DNA of 64,000 bases from Haloarcula nitratireducens (GCF_019599505.1 NZ_RKLT01000012.1:1-64000), one strand, 5' to 3'. Numbered from the stretch's first letter, positions 27,297 to 36,626 are shown. Translations and numbers: made by a program. The notes: generated from the sequence alone by a model not told the origin.

Positions 27297-27880
27297 TGTT
27301 GAAGACGGATTATCAGCGTAGCGGCGCTGGGAAGCTGCTGAAGTATATTCGTCGGGACCGAGAGCAAGATGCATCTCGAACAAAAGTCCCGCTTCGGGAT
27401 CGAATCGGTCGTGAACTTGACGAAAAGCACATTGAGCAGTTCATCGAAAAGAGTGAGAAGTTCGGGTTTCAGCGTCACCTCATTGTCTCTCCGGATCCCG
27501 AAGCTAAGATCACCCCTGAGGAGATTAGCTCTCACACGCGAGACTTCATGCGTGAGGAATTCGGTGACCAACCAACGACAGACTACGTTTACGCCACCCA
27601 CACTGATACGGAGATCCCCCACGCTCACATTGCGGCAACTGGACACGAACCAGAACTGACGATGGATGTTGAAGACGTCAATCGTCTTCGGGACAGCGCG
27701 AAAGACATTTTCAAAGAGCCCGAGCGCCTCAAAGAGAGAGCCGCGGATAAGCACGCTGAACAGGCTGTTGAAAGTGCCCATGACGACGCTGGTCAGACTC
27801 AGTCCCAGAAGGACAAACTCGTGGAGGCAACACAAATTGAGTCTGGTCCGGAACGTGACTTCGACGTCGGTGGGTATTGA
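27293..27880 (+). CDS. Compact relaxase-like protein (MobP-type motif)
   Basis: Predicted nickase starting conjugative transfer; 195 residues. The triad motif reads YATHTDTEIPHAHIAATG (H103, D105, H110, H112), matching relaxase motif III H-x-D-x-x-x-P-H-x-H. Upstream elements also fit: GAGKLLKYIRRDRE (candidate nucleophile Tyr at 18, or Tyr at 7) and RHLIVSPDPEAKITPEEI (motif II-like). The chain is much shorter than bacterial relaxases, without helicase or primase, and ends in an acidic, charged tail. It overlaps the RHH gene by four bases and its TGA overlaps the VirD4 start by one. The context is strongly relaxosomal. Confidence 0.82.
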   Translation: MMLKTDYQRSGAGKLLKYIRRDREQDASRTKVPLRDRIGRELDEKHIEQFIEKSEKFGFQRHLIVSPDPEAKITPEEISSHTRDFMREEFGDQPTTDYVYATHTDTEIPHAHIAATGHEPELTMDVEDVNRLRDSAKDIFKEPERLKERAADKHAEQAVESAHDDAGQTQSQKDKLVEATQIESGPERDFDVGGY

Positions 27881-30408
27881 TGGCAAACGATTCACAATCG
27901 CCCAGAACCGCCCCGGGTCAGAAGCCCGGCGAGATGCCGACGAGTCTGAAATACAACGAACCAGCGATGCTGGTTTGGAGCGTGTTCATGCTCTTGGTCC
28001 CGCCGATGTGGATAGATAGCGACAAGCTGCTCCACAGACGCTTCTGGGCGTGGCGATACATCTACTGCGGGTTCACCATCATCACGGGACTGCTCTTCGT
28101 TGAGCCGCTGCTCAGCGGCAGCTGGCTCGTGTTGTTATTGGCCCCCTTTGCCCACCTCCTCGGGGCGGCACTCGTCGTCGGATTGTTTGCTGGATTCCAG
28201 GTGCCCGGTGTGGCTCCACCTGTTGTCTCGTATGAGACTGGAGCAGCGCTCTACGTTTCGTCGCTGGTACTCATTGGCGTCATTGACGTTGCCCGTCGCA
28301 CCTCTCCACGATCACTCGCTCGAAATCCATGGGGGTGTGAGGACGACGAACTGGCGGTGCCATACGAGTCAGTCAAGACCAAAAACGATGCTGCATCCGC
28401 ACTCCCGACGCTCAAAGATGACGTCTCGACCGCCGTCCTTGGCGAAACGGGGAGCGGGAAGTCCTCGGCTATGCAACTCTTGGCCTACCAGTTCCCGTAT
28501 AACCGGGATACAGCGATTATCGCCCACGACGCTGGCGAGGAGTTTCAGCAGTTCTACGCTGACCTTGGCTTCGACGTCAAGCGCGTCGGTATCGACGGCG
28601 ACGTCACCTGGAACCTCTTTCGGGATGCCGATTCCCGACAGGACTTTCGGGAGATCGCGGCGGCGGTGTTTGGAAATCCATCTGGGCATAACCCGTTCCA
28701 CACACCAGCCAAGCAAGTATTCGAGGATATGCTGCGCTATCTCCACTTGGAAGCCCAACGAAACAACCGACGAGAGAACCTCTCGCACATGGATATCGTC
28801 TCGCTACTCGAAGACGGACGTGCTGGGATCTACGACGCACTCGACAGCTACGACCAACTCGAATCCGGACACTTAGACACCGAACAAGGGAAAGCCGCTC
28901 AGAACGTCTACCAGACGCTCGTCGAATACACCCGGCCGATTTTCGTCGAGGACTTCGCTGAACACGGCTCGTTCTCACTGCGAGAGTATATTCGGAACCC
29001 GGAGGGGCGAGTACTGATTGTCGATTCGAGGCCCTCTCGGATGGCGACACTTGGCCCGATGTTTCAGCTCCTGCTGGACTGGTCGATTCGCTTCGCGATG
29101 GAATCACCGAATCCGACGGTTCACGTCCTCGACGAGATCGACCAACTGCCGCCCCTCGGTCAGATTACGAACCTCACAGCGCGTGGTCGCAAGGAGAAAG
29201 CACGGGCACTGATTGGCGTCCAGACCATCGGCCAGCTCTCAGACACCTACAGCGACATCTCGGGGATTCTGGGCAACTGCCCGCAAGGCCTGTACTTCGG
29301 GCCGGGTGATTCCCACTCGACGGAGTTCATCCGCAACGAAATCGGTGAGCGGCGAGTGCTGGACCGGCGAGAAACTCATTCGATGTCACGGCAGTCTGGG
29401 TCTCATTCGCATCGGTCACAAGCGCGGGAAAGCTACCAAGAGACCGAGAAAGCACCCATCACCTCCGGGCAACTCCGAGACTTCGAGCCTGGCGAGTGTA
29501 TCACGGTCACACGAACGGACTGGTGGTACGGGCAAACTCACGAGCTGCATGAAGTGCGCTCTGGACTACCTGAACGCGGGGCAGAGTCGCCGGAAACGCC
29601 ACGACAGACAGACTCCGAAGGTGACGTCACCGAAACGGATAGCTGGATAGCGATGGTCAAGCATTTCGCTGGACGGATCGGACGGTCCAACGGCGATGGG
29701 ACGGAGCAACAATCCGATGCTGAGACCGACCCGGATGTGTGGGCTGCCGACGACGTCAACGAGACTCCCTCGATTACCTATAGCGACCGTCGCTGGCGGG
29801 ATGCACTCTCTCGCCTTGATGTCGAAGCCGCTCCAGTCACGCGGGGTCAGAACGTCGACGCGCTCTCAGACCTTGGTGCAATGCTTGACCGGCGTGTTCT
29901 CGACCTCCCACAGGGAACAGGAACGACGCTCGAAATTCGTGAGATGCTTACCGACCTCTATGTCGAGACTGGACTGACGCCGACCGAGGTCCTCGATGCT
30001 GTCGAGAAACGAACGACTGTCCTCCGGATGAGTGATGCGTTCCGCGACGACTATCGATCCGCTGCGGAGGACGCCGACTCCACTATTGAGTCACCCGATG
30101 CTGACGAGGAGATGGACACCCCTGAAACCCTGTTCGAAGAGGAGTTCGACTCGAAACCCACTGCTGAAAGCGACGGGTCACCAGCGCCGGAAGATGACGC
30201 TGAACTCGAGAACAATCAAGTATCTGATACAGCCTCTTCTAACAAAGAGTCACCGCGATCTCCCGAGGATGACGTGGACGACATAGTCACCGATACTAGC
30301 ACCGACGACCACCCTGAGGAGTCTACTGCACCTGCTTCATCTACTGCCGAATCTGACGCAGAGTCCGAAAGTGACGAGGACGATTTCGACGCGGCGGACT
30401 TCATGTAG
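27880..30408 (+). CDS. VirD4/TraG-like coupling ATPase, module 1
   Basis: Couples the DNA-relaxase complex to the channel. The ATG at 27880 overlaps the relaxase-like stop by one base; 842 residues follow. Three to four membrane helices lie in residues 30-140. Next come Walker A LGETGSGKSS (about 187-196), Walker B VHVLDEIDQLP (about 415-425) and a conserved ARGRKEKARALIGVQTIGQL segment. The last 230 residues are strongly acidic and include an Asp/Glu/Ser-rich low-complexity end. Its place directly after the relaxase matches coupling proteins in bacterial elements. Confidence 0.92.
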   Translation: MANDSQSPRTAPGQKPGEMPTSLKYNEPAMLVWSVFMLLVPPMWIDSDKLLHRRFWAWRYIYCGFTIITGLLFVEPLLSGSWLVLLLAPFAHLLGAALVVGLFAGFQVPGVAPPVVSYETGAALYVSSLVLIGVIDVARRTSPRSLARNPWGCEDDELAVPYESVKTKNDAASALPTLKDDVSTAVLGETGSGKSSAMQLLAYQFPYNRDTAIIAHDAGEEFQQFYADLGFDVKRVGIDGDVTWNLFRDADSRQDFREIAAAVFGNPSGHNPFHTPAKQVFEDMLRYLHLEAQRNNRRENLSHMDIVSLLEDGRAGIYDALDSYDQLESGHLDTEQGKAAQNVYQTLVEYTRPIFVEDFAEHGSFSLREYIRNPEGRVLIVDSRPSRMATLGPMFQLLLDWSIRFAMESPNPTVHVLDEIDQLPPLGQITNLTARGRKEKARALIGVQTIGQLSDTYSDISGILGNCPQGLYFGPGDSHSTEFIRNEIGERRVLDRRETHSMSRQSGSHSHRSQARESYQETEKAPITSGQLRDFEPGECITVTRTDWWYGQTHELHEVRSGLPERGAESPETPRQTDSEGDVTETDSWIAMVKHFAGRIGRSNGDGTEQQSDAETDPDVWAADDVNETPSITYSDRRWRDALSRLDVEAAPVTRGQNVDALSDLGAMLDRRVLDLPQGTGTTLEIREMLTDLYVETGLTPTEVLDAVEKRTTVLRMSDAFRDDYRSAAEDADSTIESPDADEEMDTPETLFEEEFDSKPTAESDGSPAPEDDAELENNQVSDTASSNKESPRSPEDDVDDIVTDTSTDDHPEESTAPASSTAESDAESESDEDDFDAADFM

Positions 30409-31538
30409 TTCGGCTCTTCGACTGGCTCACTTTTCGCTCGTTGTCGCTCTGATTCTCACACCGGCGCATCCACTGTCATGCAATAGGCGCGCTTTCTCTG
30501 GTATCTTAGAGTCCTAACTATTCTACCGCCGCCGCCTCGGTTCGTTCTCTGTCCTTTGCTCGTCTCAATTCTGGGTAGTCGCTACCGACGCGAAAATATC
30601 TAAGCTTTGCAGTAAAGTCTTTTCTTCATATGCATTTTAGTCTAAAATCGCAGTACGGCAAGTGTCTGACTCACTTTTTAATAGGATTATATTGCCGTAA
30701 CTCCCCAAAAATCGCAGGAGGGCGTCGGGGTGGAGTTACGAACACTTTAACCGTTTATCTTGCCCCACAAATCCGGGGCATCTGCGCGATAGTAGTCGAA
30801 CAAACATATAGATATTCGGAATGTTTCGTCGAGAGCTATTGTTGAGCATCTCACCCCCCGTCATCGATTTGTATTTCGGTGACTACTGAACCCTCACAGA
30901 TCAGAGATGAAGACACCACACGTCGATGCACTCGACTGGGAAGCACCTCACCAGATAGACTTCTCTCACTCACATCGGTCCTGTGAACAACCCCCTGCCT
31001 CGGCTGGCTGGCAGACCCACGGGTGTCGCGCTTCGCTCGGTCTCAAAACGATGCTGACCACTACCCTGCAACCGATTGCATCGTGCAGCGAAAAAATCAG
31101 TCTCACACCTTGCCTGTGGAGCTGTCGTCAGCGCGCTTATAGAGAATTTCCAGACCTATCTCGCCTACCCATCCTGGCATAGAATTACCTGAACACCAAC
31201 ACTTCATTCCGTAGCCTCACTGGAGATCACTCGTGGTTGTGATTTTCAGAGATTTCTCGTTCGGCTACGCGCTTCGTCACTGTGGGGAGTACCGACCCAT
31301 CGAGTGAGTCCACCTTCTCTTCACCACCTTAGCTACCTCTCAATACGAGTCTCCCCGCTAACCAACACTAGCCAGCAAAAGATGAGTTCGTTGGTTAGCG
31401 ATAATTCCCTCTCCTAGCGAACAGGAATCCGTCGCTATCGGTACGCGATACAGCAACAGCCTATCCGGGCGCCCTGAGCTGCCGGTGGCCAAAATGCGTA
31501 AGCCTATTCATATACTAGGCAGCCATAGCACTGAATTA
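30409..31538. other. Intergenic region after conjugation module 1, with two hairpins
   Basis: A gap of 1.1 kb, AT-rich around 30580-30760. It holds the inverted repeat GTAACTCC / GGAGTTAC (30697-30704 and 30732-30739) and a perfect hairpin TGCCCC / GGGGCA (30761-30780). A short frame at 30907-31182 has no recognisable content. Termination of the transfer operon and a second candidate transfer origin could both lie here. Confidence 0.45.
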
Positions 31539-31796
31539 ATGTCGAGCGAAATAGTCTGGATCAAGAAACGTGGACCAGTCGGCGTCGGGACAGCTATCCA
31601 TATCCACACGGATCCAGACTGCCAGCCGCTCCAGCAAGCTACAGAAATTCGGGAAACAACGCGAGAGAAACTCCCCGACCACTGGCCCGACTGTTCGCTC
31701 TGTGCGGGCACCGCCGACACAGGTGGCGTCCCGGAAGGTGAAAGCACCCACACGCGCCGGGACCGATTGGAAGAACTTGACCCAGACGATCTCTAA
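31539..31796 (+). CDS. Small hypothetical Cys-containing protein
   Basis: An 85-residue acidic protein from the ATG at 31539. It contains IHIHTDPDCQPLQQA and WPDCSLCAGTADTG, a His/Cys arrangement (C27-type, then CxxC) suggesting one zinc site. I recall similar short proteins on haloarchaeal plasmids and viruses, with no known role. An ATG at 31485 would lengthen it by 18 residues that look unrelated. Confidence 0.65.
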   Translation: MSSEIVWIKKRGPVGVGTAIHIHTDPDCQPLQQATEIRETTREKLPDHWPDCSLCAGTADTGGVPEGESTHTRRDRLEELDPDDL

Positions 31797-31910
31797 TCTA
31801 GCTGGGACTCAGTTGCTCACGGCTTGAACTATTGCCCACCCAACACTTACTATGGCAGCCATTGCAACACGAGATGGAGAGACAGCCGATAGCTAGGTAC
31901 TTCCCTGTGC

Positions 31911-32063
31911 ATGACCCGTGATACGTCGATACTTGGCCGATGTCCGGATTGTGATGCAGACATTACTCCAGCGTGGCTGTTAGTCGAGTACGAGCAAGAC
32001 GATGGGACGACGGGCATCTGGGCTGAGTGTCCAGCCTGTGAAGACGTCGTGAAACCCGAATAG
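31911..32063 (+). CDS. 50-residue double-CPxC zinc-ribbon protein
   Basis: Translation from the ATG at 31911 gives 50 residues with two knuckles, RCPDCDADIT (C11, C14) and ECPACEDVV (C40, C43), separated by an acidic stretch. This is a complete minimal zinc ribbon of the haloarchaeal small zinc-finger class. It lies between two other short Cys-containing genes on the same strand. Function unknown; nucleic-acid or protein binding is likely. Confidence 0.8.
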   Translation: MTRDTSILGRCPDCDADITPAWLLVEYEQDDGTTGIWAECPACEDVVKPE

Positions 32064-32163
32064 TCTAACCCACGAAAACTGGCTTGAAAGACTAAACGGC
32101 GTCATCTTCGTACAACTTGGAAGCGGCTATCCGGGGCCCTATACAACCTCACTGAGCGTTTCT

Positions 32164-32388
32164 ATGCAGTCGATGTCTCTGCAAGCGCTATGTACTGCTG
32201 TTCCCATTCACGGTGGCCGCGAGGGAGCCAGCGAAGCCTCCGACTTAGCAGTCTACAGCGACACACGACACTTCGAGATCTGCAGTTCCTGTCGCGATCT
32301 GTCAGAAGAATTCGACACCTCCGGCCTCACCATTAGAACCATCGACACCACAGGACGAGAACGACAGTACAGCCTGGACGAAATCTGA
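32164..32388 (+). CDS. Small hypothetical protein
   Basis: A 74-residue acidic protein with CSSCRDLSEEF near the middle and one more Cys near the N-terminus (ALCTAVPIHGG), possibly a zinc site. It ends seven bases before the convergent DsbA-like gene. An ATG at 32173 (MSLQALCTAV) is equally possible as the start. No family recognised. Confidence 0.55.
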   Translation: MQSMSLQALCTAVPIHGGREGASEASDLAVYSDTRHFEICSSCRDLSEEFDTSGLTIRTIDTTGRERQYSLDEI

Positions 32389-32394
32389 GGATCC

Positions 32395-33555
32395 TCAGTA
32401 CCAGAAGCCTTCGCCGCCAATCTCGAACGACGAAACACCGTCCAGATTCCGGAGACGCTGCTCAGCTTCCTCACGCCGTATCCCGTAGACCTCCATGACT
32501 TCAGGCGTAGCTACAGCCCCGTGTTCCTCCACGAAGCCCTGTAGCTCCTGAGGCTCTTCCTCGGGAATACCCTGGAACGTGAACTCTGTGCTGAAGTCAG
32601 AATACCGGACACGGCCATTCCAAGAAGCTGGTCGAACATCCAGCTGCATGAACGTGGACGGAAGCTCATCACGGTCACCCGTTTCCAGTTCAACCTCTTC
32701 CAGATCCTCCTCGAATCTTTCCCGGTCCAGGCCGAGGTCTTCCGCCAGTTCGGCCAAGACTTCTTCGTCGTTGATGTTGCGGCCAGCTGCAACACTACGC
32801 TGCCACATCGCCCGGATGTAATCCGTTCCCTGGCCTTGCTGGATAGCTGCCTCGAACGCCTTGTTGACCAGTTCCGTCGACTCCGGCGGGTCGTTGTCCC
32901 AGAACGATGGATCAACCGGCATACCCATGTCCTCACTGCACTCCATCCACTTCTGCTTGGCCTGTTCTGGATCCTCGAACTCACGGACAGGAGCCGGTTT
33001 GTAGAAGAAATCAATTTCTTCACCGTAGCACTCTTCGACACGCTTCATCACCGGCTGGACGCACCAAGACATCGCACTCAACGGGTCGACCTCCTGAACC
33101 AGGAGCAGCACCTCCTCTTCCTCTTCATCTTCTTCCTGGTCGTCGTCTTCGTCTTCCTGGTCGTCGTCCTCAGTGTCGTCGGATTCGTCGACGTCGTCTT
33201 CCGGCTCTTCGACATCGGGTTCCTCAACATCCGGTGACTCTGGCTGACCCTCGTCCTCCTGCTCTTCGCTTTCTTCGTCTTCACCGCCGTCGTCGCCGGA
33301 ATCGTCGCCTTCCGGAGGCTCGGTTACTACACCGCCACCGCCGCCTCCACCACCAGTCGAACCACCCGGACCTACAGGAGGGCCTCCACCAGCACCGCTC
33401 TCGGAATCACTTCCAGAGTCATCGTTTCCGTCGTCACCGGTGTAATCATTCAGGCCCGACTGCGAGTGATTGTTGGTTGTCTCCCCATCCTGCGAATCAT
33501 CATCACCCGACGAATCTCCGCCGCCTCCGCTGTATGAACCCATAAATACGAACAT
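32395..33555 (-). CDS. DsbA/Thioredoxin_5-fold protein with 145-residue acidic head and C-terminal HTH, active Cys missing
   Basis: A 386-residue protein in three parts. Residues 1-145 are disordered, Gly-rich, then almost pure Asp/Glu. A DsbA/FrnE-like domain follows (about 150-300) with VDPLSAMSWCVQPVMKRV, MGMPVDPSFWDNDPPEST and AAGRNINDEEVLAELAEDLG, hallmarks of that fold. The C-terminal part (about 335-386), with ATPEVMEVYGIRREEAEQRL, looks like a winged helix. Where active relatives have CPWC, this one has SAMS, so both active Cys are replaced and oxidoreductase activity is unlikely; an adaptor role as in YjbH/SpxH is possible. MGSYSGG at 33543 is an alternative start. It follows the 294-residue gene by a few bases. 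Confidence 0.7.
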   Translation of the reverse strand: MFVFMGSYSGGGGDSSGDDDSQDGETTNNHSQSGLNDYTGDDGNDDSGSDSESGAGGGPPVGPGGSTGGGGGGGGVVTEPPEGDDSGDDGGEDEESEEQEDEGQPESPDVEEPDVEEPEDDVDESDDTEDDDQEDEDDDQEEDEEEEEVLLLVQEVDPLSAMSWCVQPVMKRVEECYGEEIDFFYKPAPVREFEDPEQAKQKWMECSEDMGMPVDPSFWDNDPPESTELVNKAFEAAIQQGQGTDYIRAMWQRSVAAGRNINDEEVLAELAEDLGLDRERFEEDLEEVELETGDRDELPSTFMQLDVRPASWNGRVRYSDFSTEFTFQGIPEEEPQELQGFVEEHGAVATPEVMEVYGIRREEAEQRLRNLDGVSSFEIGGEGFWY

Positions 33556-33558
33556 CGT

Positions 33559-34443
33559 TCAGTTGTCCTCCTCTTGACCATAGAAGTCGTTCATAGGCCG
33601 CTGTTCTTGACTGTCGTTAACCGAAAGCTTGGCCTCCCGTCCTTCCTGGAACTCCGGCCACGCATCCTGCAGAAGCCTGTCCCCGTCTGAACAGGCATCC
33701 GTCCACTGCCGAAGTCCGGTTGCTCCACGGACACGCGGGTCAAAATCCAGTAAGTCGTCCTCGGCAAGCCGTCCAATCAGGAATACGTCTTCCATGTCCA
33801 AGGCGGCGATACAGTTCCTGACGTGGCTCCGGAGAACTTTGATCGCGTTCCCGGCGTCACCGCCTGTGTACTGGACAGCGTAAAACGCGAACTCTTCGTA
33901 GTCGAAATCGTCGTACAGTTCCCTGTACTCCATGAAGTGCTCGTACTTCCAACCCTTGTTCGTCGGAATCAGCCGGACATCGAAGTCCTGCTCGATGATC
34001 TCCTGCTGCAGATCCCTAACGTGGCCAGTGTACGCCTCGATAGCATTGTCTTGGACCTCCTCGTCCATCCAGTTGTAGCTGAAGACCACGTCTGGAACGT
34101 AAATCGCTGGCTGAACCACCATCAGCAAGTCCACTACGTCTTGGAAAGTACGCTCGTTCACATCCTCGTCGTACTCCGTGCCAAGGATTACAGGGATATG
34201 CCACGGTTCCAATACCCGGCTCAGGTCACCGTCCTCCCCAATGACCTCTTCCGCGTCCGAGAAATTGATTACCACGTACTCGACTTCCCGGTTGCTGTCA
34301 AGCCACTCCTCGTACTGCTCGTCAGGAAGCTCTACGCGGGGATGAACGCCTCTAACCGGTTCATATATTCGATGAGCGTTGAACGCATCATGAAGTGTTT
34401 GCTGCCCTCTACCGAGTTCTCTGGATTCAACTTGTGAACTCAA
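33559..34443 (-). CDS. Acidic hypothetical protein, partner of the DsbA-like gene
   Basis: A 294-residue acidic protein without signal or membrane segments. Alternating strands and helices (YVVINFSDAEEVIG, PVILGTEYDED, YVPDVVFSYNW, VRLIPTNKGWKYE, FAFYAVQYTGG) and the ending DFDPRVRGATGLRQWTDAC suggest a TIM-barrel-like protein. I see a weak resemblance to tRNA-guanine-transglycosylase-type barrels, too weak to name it so. It ends only three bases before the first possible start of the DsbA-like gene, so the two form an operon. The sequence feel and codon use differ from the conjugation genes on either side, suggesting separate acquisition. Confidence 0.65.
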   Translation of the reverse strand: MSSQVESRELGRGQQTLHDAFNAHRIYEPVRGVHPRVELPDEQYEEWLDSNREVEYVVINFSDAEEVIGEDGDLSRVLEPWHIPVILGTEYDEDVNERTFQDVVDLLMVVQPAIYVPDVVFSYNWMDEEVQDNAIEAYTGHVRDLQQEIIEQDFDVRLIPTNKGWKYEHFMEYRELYDDFDYEEFAFYAVQYTGGDAGNAIKVLRSHVRNCIAALDMEDVFLIGRLAEDDLLDFDPRVRGATGLRQWTDACSDGDRLLQDAWPEFQEGREAKLSVNDSQEQRPMNDFYGQEEDN

Positions 34444-35278
34444 ACTTATACTCCTCGTCTCCGGTTTGTCTTTCAGCGGGGAGACGTGTCAAGTAATGAC
34501 CTACATCCTCTTTAAATTATCGCCGCAAACTGTCTAGGCAGCCCTAGAAACGCCCGATTTCAAGGGCAGTTGGGAAAGAATATAATCCTATAGTTTTGAT
34601 AGATGTCCTGTAGTAATATCTGGGGAAAATTAAGACGTCTTCCCGCCCATACCCGGAGACTACAGACACAACATGTCGGTTTCGGTGGAGAATGCTGGTT
34701 AAGACGAGTCGCTATGGAGTCTGGAGACCTCGAACTGACTTCACTATGAACGTGTCTGACTCTCTTTTGACCTCACTTGGCCGCTCCGTCGCTATCGAGG
34801 GTAACTAGTAGGAAGCAGACACATTTAAGCAGCATCGATTCATCCTCCGGATTAGGTTAGTACATGTAGCAGGCGGGACCGCGCGCAACGGCGTGAGCAC
34901 GGTGGACCGCCGCGAGGCGCGCGATAGCGCCGAGCGCAGCGCTCCGTCGTCCTCGTGAGCGCCAGCGAACGAGGGCTCGGAAGACGAACAGAGTGAGTCT
35001 TCCGGTGGCGCCGCGCGTCGCTGAAAACACCAATCAGACAGTTCTCCCTGCTCCACTGGCTGGCCCACGGGAGCGTCCCACCAGAGACCTGATTGCGCTG
35101 GATACTCGGCCTGACTGACCCACGACAGCGCCGTTTGCGGCCCAAGCCCCAGTCCGTGCGCGTGGTTGGCTCGTCGCCGCCCCGCTGTGCCGGTGGGCGG
35201 CGACGAGACCGCGTGCGCGAGGTGGCTCACGCGCCGACCGGACGACCAGCCTCGATGGCGAAGCCCCCGACGACCGAT
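34444..35278. other. GC-rich, hairpin-dense intergenic region
   Basis: No gene is called. From about 34875 onward the sequence is GC-rich with many short inverted repeats, for example CCTCG(N14)CGAGG-type arms near 34950-34974, AAGACGAACAGAGTGAGTCTT near 34981, and GTCGCCGCC / GGCGGCGAC near 35173-35203. Frames across it are biased and Arg-rich, as expected from structured GC-rich DNA rather than protein coding. Confidence 0.45.
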
Positions 35279-36325
35279 CTAGTCGGCCAGCGTCACCTCG
35301 ACGGCTTTGTCCATGTCCATCTGGTTGACCCACGCGTGAGTGTCTGCTTCCACGTCCCACGGAGCCAGTCGGGGACTCTCACCGGAACACCCGAACGATG
35401 CTCGACAGTCGCCGGTCGGCGCAGGCCCGTCACCACGTTCGAGAATGCATATGGTCGTCTTGCTCGTCACGGCCAGCGTCTTCAGGCCGTTGTACTCGCC
35501 GGGCTTCCCGGCGCAGATGCGCACGCGGTCGCCCTCGTGGAGAGTACGGACCATCGCGCCACCGTGGACGGATTTGACCCAGACCGTCACCTTCGCCGTG
35601 TCGCCGTCGTCGTCCTCGACGTAGGCCACCTGATACTGATTCGGCGCGGCGGGGTCGTCAATCAGATGCGTGACCGTTCCCTCGATGGTGGCTTCGTAGC
35701 CGTGGGGGTTCATGTCGGCGACCAGAACCGGCGCGTTCATCGCGGCGCGAGCAGCCGTGAGCGCACCGAAGACGCCGTCGAAGCGTGAGTCGGTGTCGGT
35801 CGTGTGAGTGGCGACGAGGCGGCTTGCAGCGGCGTGGCTGATGCCAGTCTGGTCGCTGACCGTGGTGGCGTCTTGATTCACGGCGGCCAGCGCGTTGGCG
35901 TCCATGTCGGCGCGTGGGTCGGGCTCTGCCTCGAAATTGTCTGGTCGTTCTTGCTCGCTGGTGGTGAGCTGGCGGGCGGAGGCTTCGCGGTCGATCTCGT
36001 CGTGGGCATCGCGGGCCTGCTTGGAGTGGCGGGCCTGTTCGGCGTTTTCGCCGTGGCGTTGTTCTTGGGCAGCGAGCGTCTCGCCGTGGCGCCGATCTGG
36101 AGCGATATCAGTCGAACGACTCCAGTCGTAGTCGTTCTGTCGAGCGTAGTAGTTCCCGCGAGAGTCACTGCCGCGGTTGGGCCGGTAGTCGAGTTCGTCG
36201 CCGTTCGCCGTCTCGGCGACTTCTTGGAGAAGATGCTCGGGACCACCCTCGACGTGCGCGCCGAGTTGCAGCTGCTGGTCGATATCGGACGATGCTTTCT
36301 TACTACCGGAGTCGTTAGCGTACAT
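35279..36325 (-). CDS. OB-fold (RPA/SSB-like) DNA-binding protein
   Basis: A 348-residue acidic protein. The first half is polar and Gln/Ala/Arg-rich, with a possible helix-turn-helix stretch, TTVSDQTGISHAAASRLVAT (about residues 153-172). The second half holds an OB-fold: IEGTVTHLIDD, YQVAYVEDDDGDTAKVTVWV, then MVRTLHEGDRVRICAGKPGE and YNGLKTLAV, in the usual order for an RPA/SSB-type nucleic-acid-binding barrel. Proteins of this kind are frequent on haloarchaeal plasmids. It lies between two conjugation modules, where single-stranded DNA must be protected. No catalytic motif is seen. Confidence 0.75.
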   Translation of the reverse strand: MYANDSGSKKASSDIDQQLQLGAHVEGGPEHLLQEVAETANGDELDYRPNRGSDSRGNYYARQNDYDWSRSTDIAPDRRHGETLAAQEQRHGENAEQARHSKQARDAHDEIDREASARQLTTSEQERPDNFEAEPDPRADMDANALAAVNQDATTVSDQTGISHAAASRLVATHTTDTDSRFDGVFGALTAARAAMNAPVLVADMNPHGYEATIEGTVTHLIDDPAAPNQYQVAYVEDDDGDTAKVTVWVKSVHGGAMVRTLHEGDRVRICAGKPGEYNGLKTLAVTSKTTICILERGDGPAPTGDCRASFGCSGESPRLAPWDVEADTHAWVNQMDMDKAVEVTLAD

Positions 36326-36626
36326 TGTCTTACCTGCTCCTCAGGAAGACACTTGCCGGGTGTGCCATCACCCGGTTTCCTGCGGCGTGAAACTCCTTCC
36401 TGAGCGCCGCGTGTCGTGTCTTCCGTACATAAGGCCACGGGTGCATGGTACTTAAAACCAACGACTAAACTGGGTTGCTTCAAGTGGAATAGAGTGGCGA
36501 CAGAGTGTCTCAGGGTCGGTTTTCTGAGTTCAAGTTTAGACGAGATTAGTATATAAATGTGGGTTGATGGGATACCTTCGATGGCGGGGGATATCTTGAG
36601 CGGTTGCGGTTCCGTGAGCATCCCGC

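Noticed and set aside
26858..27895. 345-residue frame opposite the ribbon-helix-helix and relaxase genes
   Set aside because: Lies wholly antisense to three genes with overlapping starts and stops and recognisable motifs; composition is Ser/Leu/Phe-rich.
30907..31182. 91-residue frame after module 1
   Set aside because: Basic, Cys-rich in no pattern, no start context; not supported.
34805..35230. 141-residue frame and others across the GC-rich stretch
   Set aside because: Overlapping Arg/Ser/Ala-rich frames on both strands are the usual by-product of structured GC-rich DNA.
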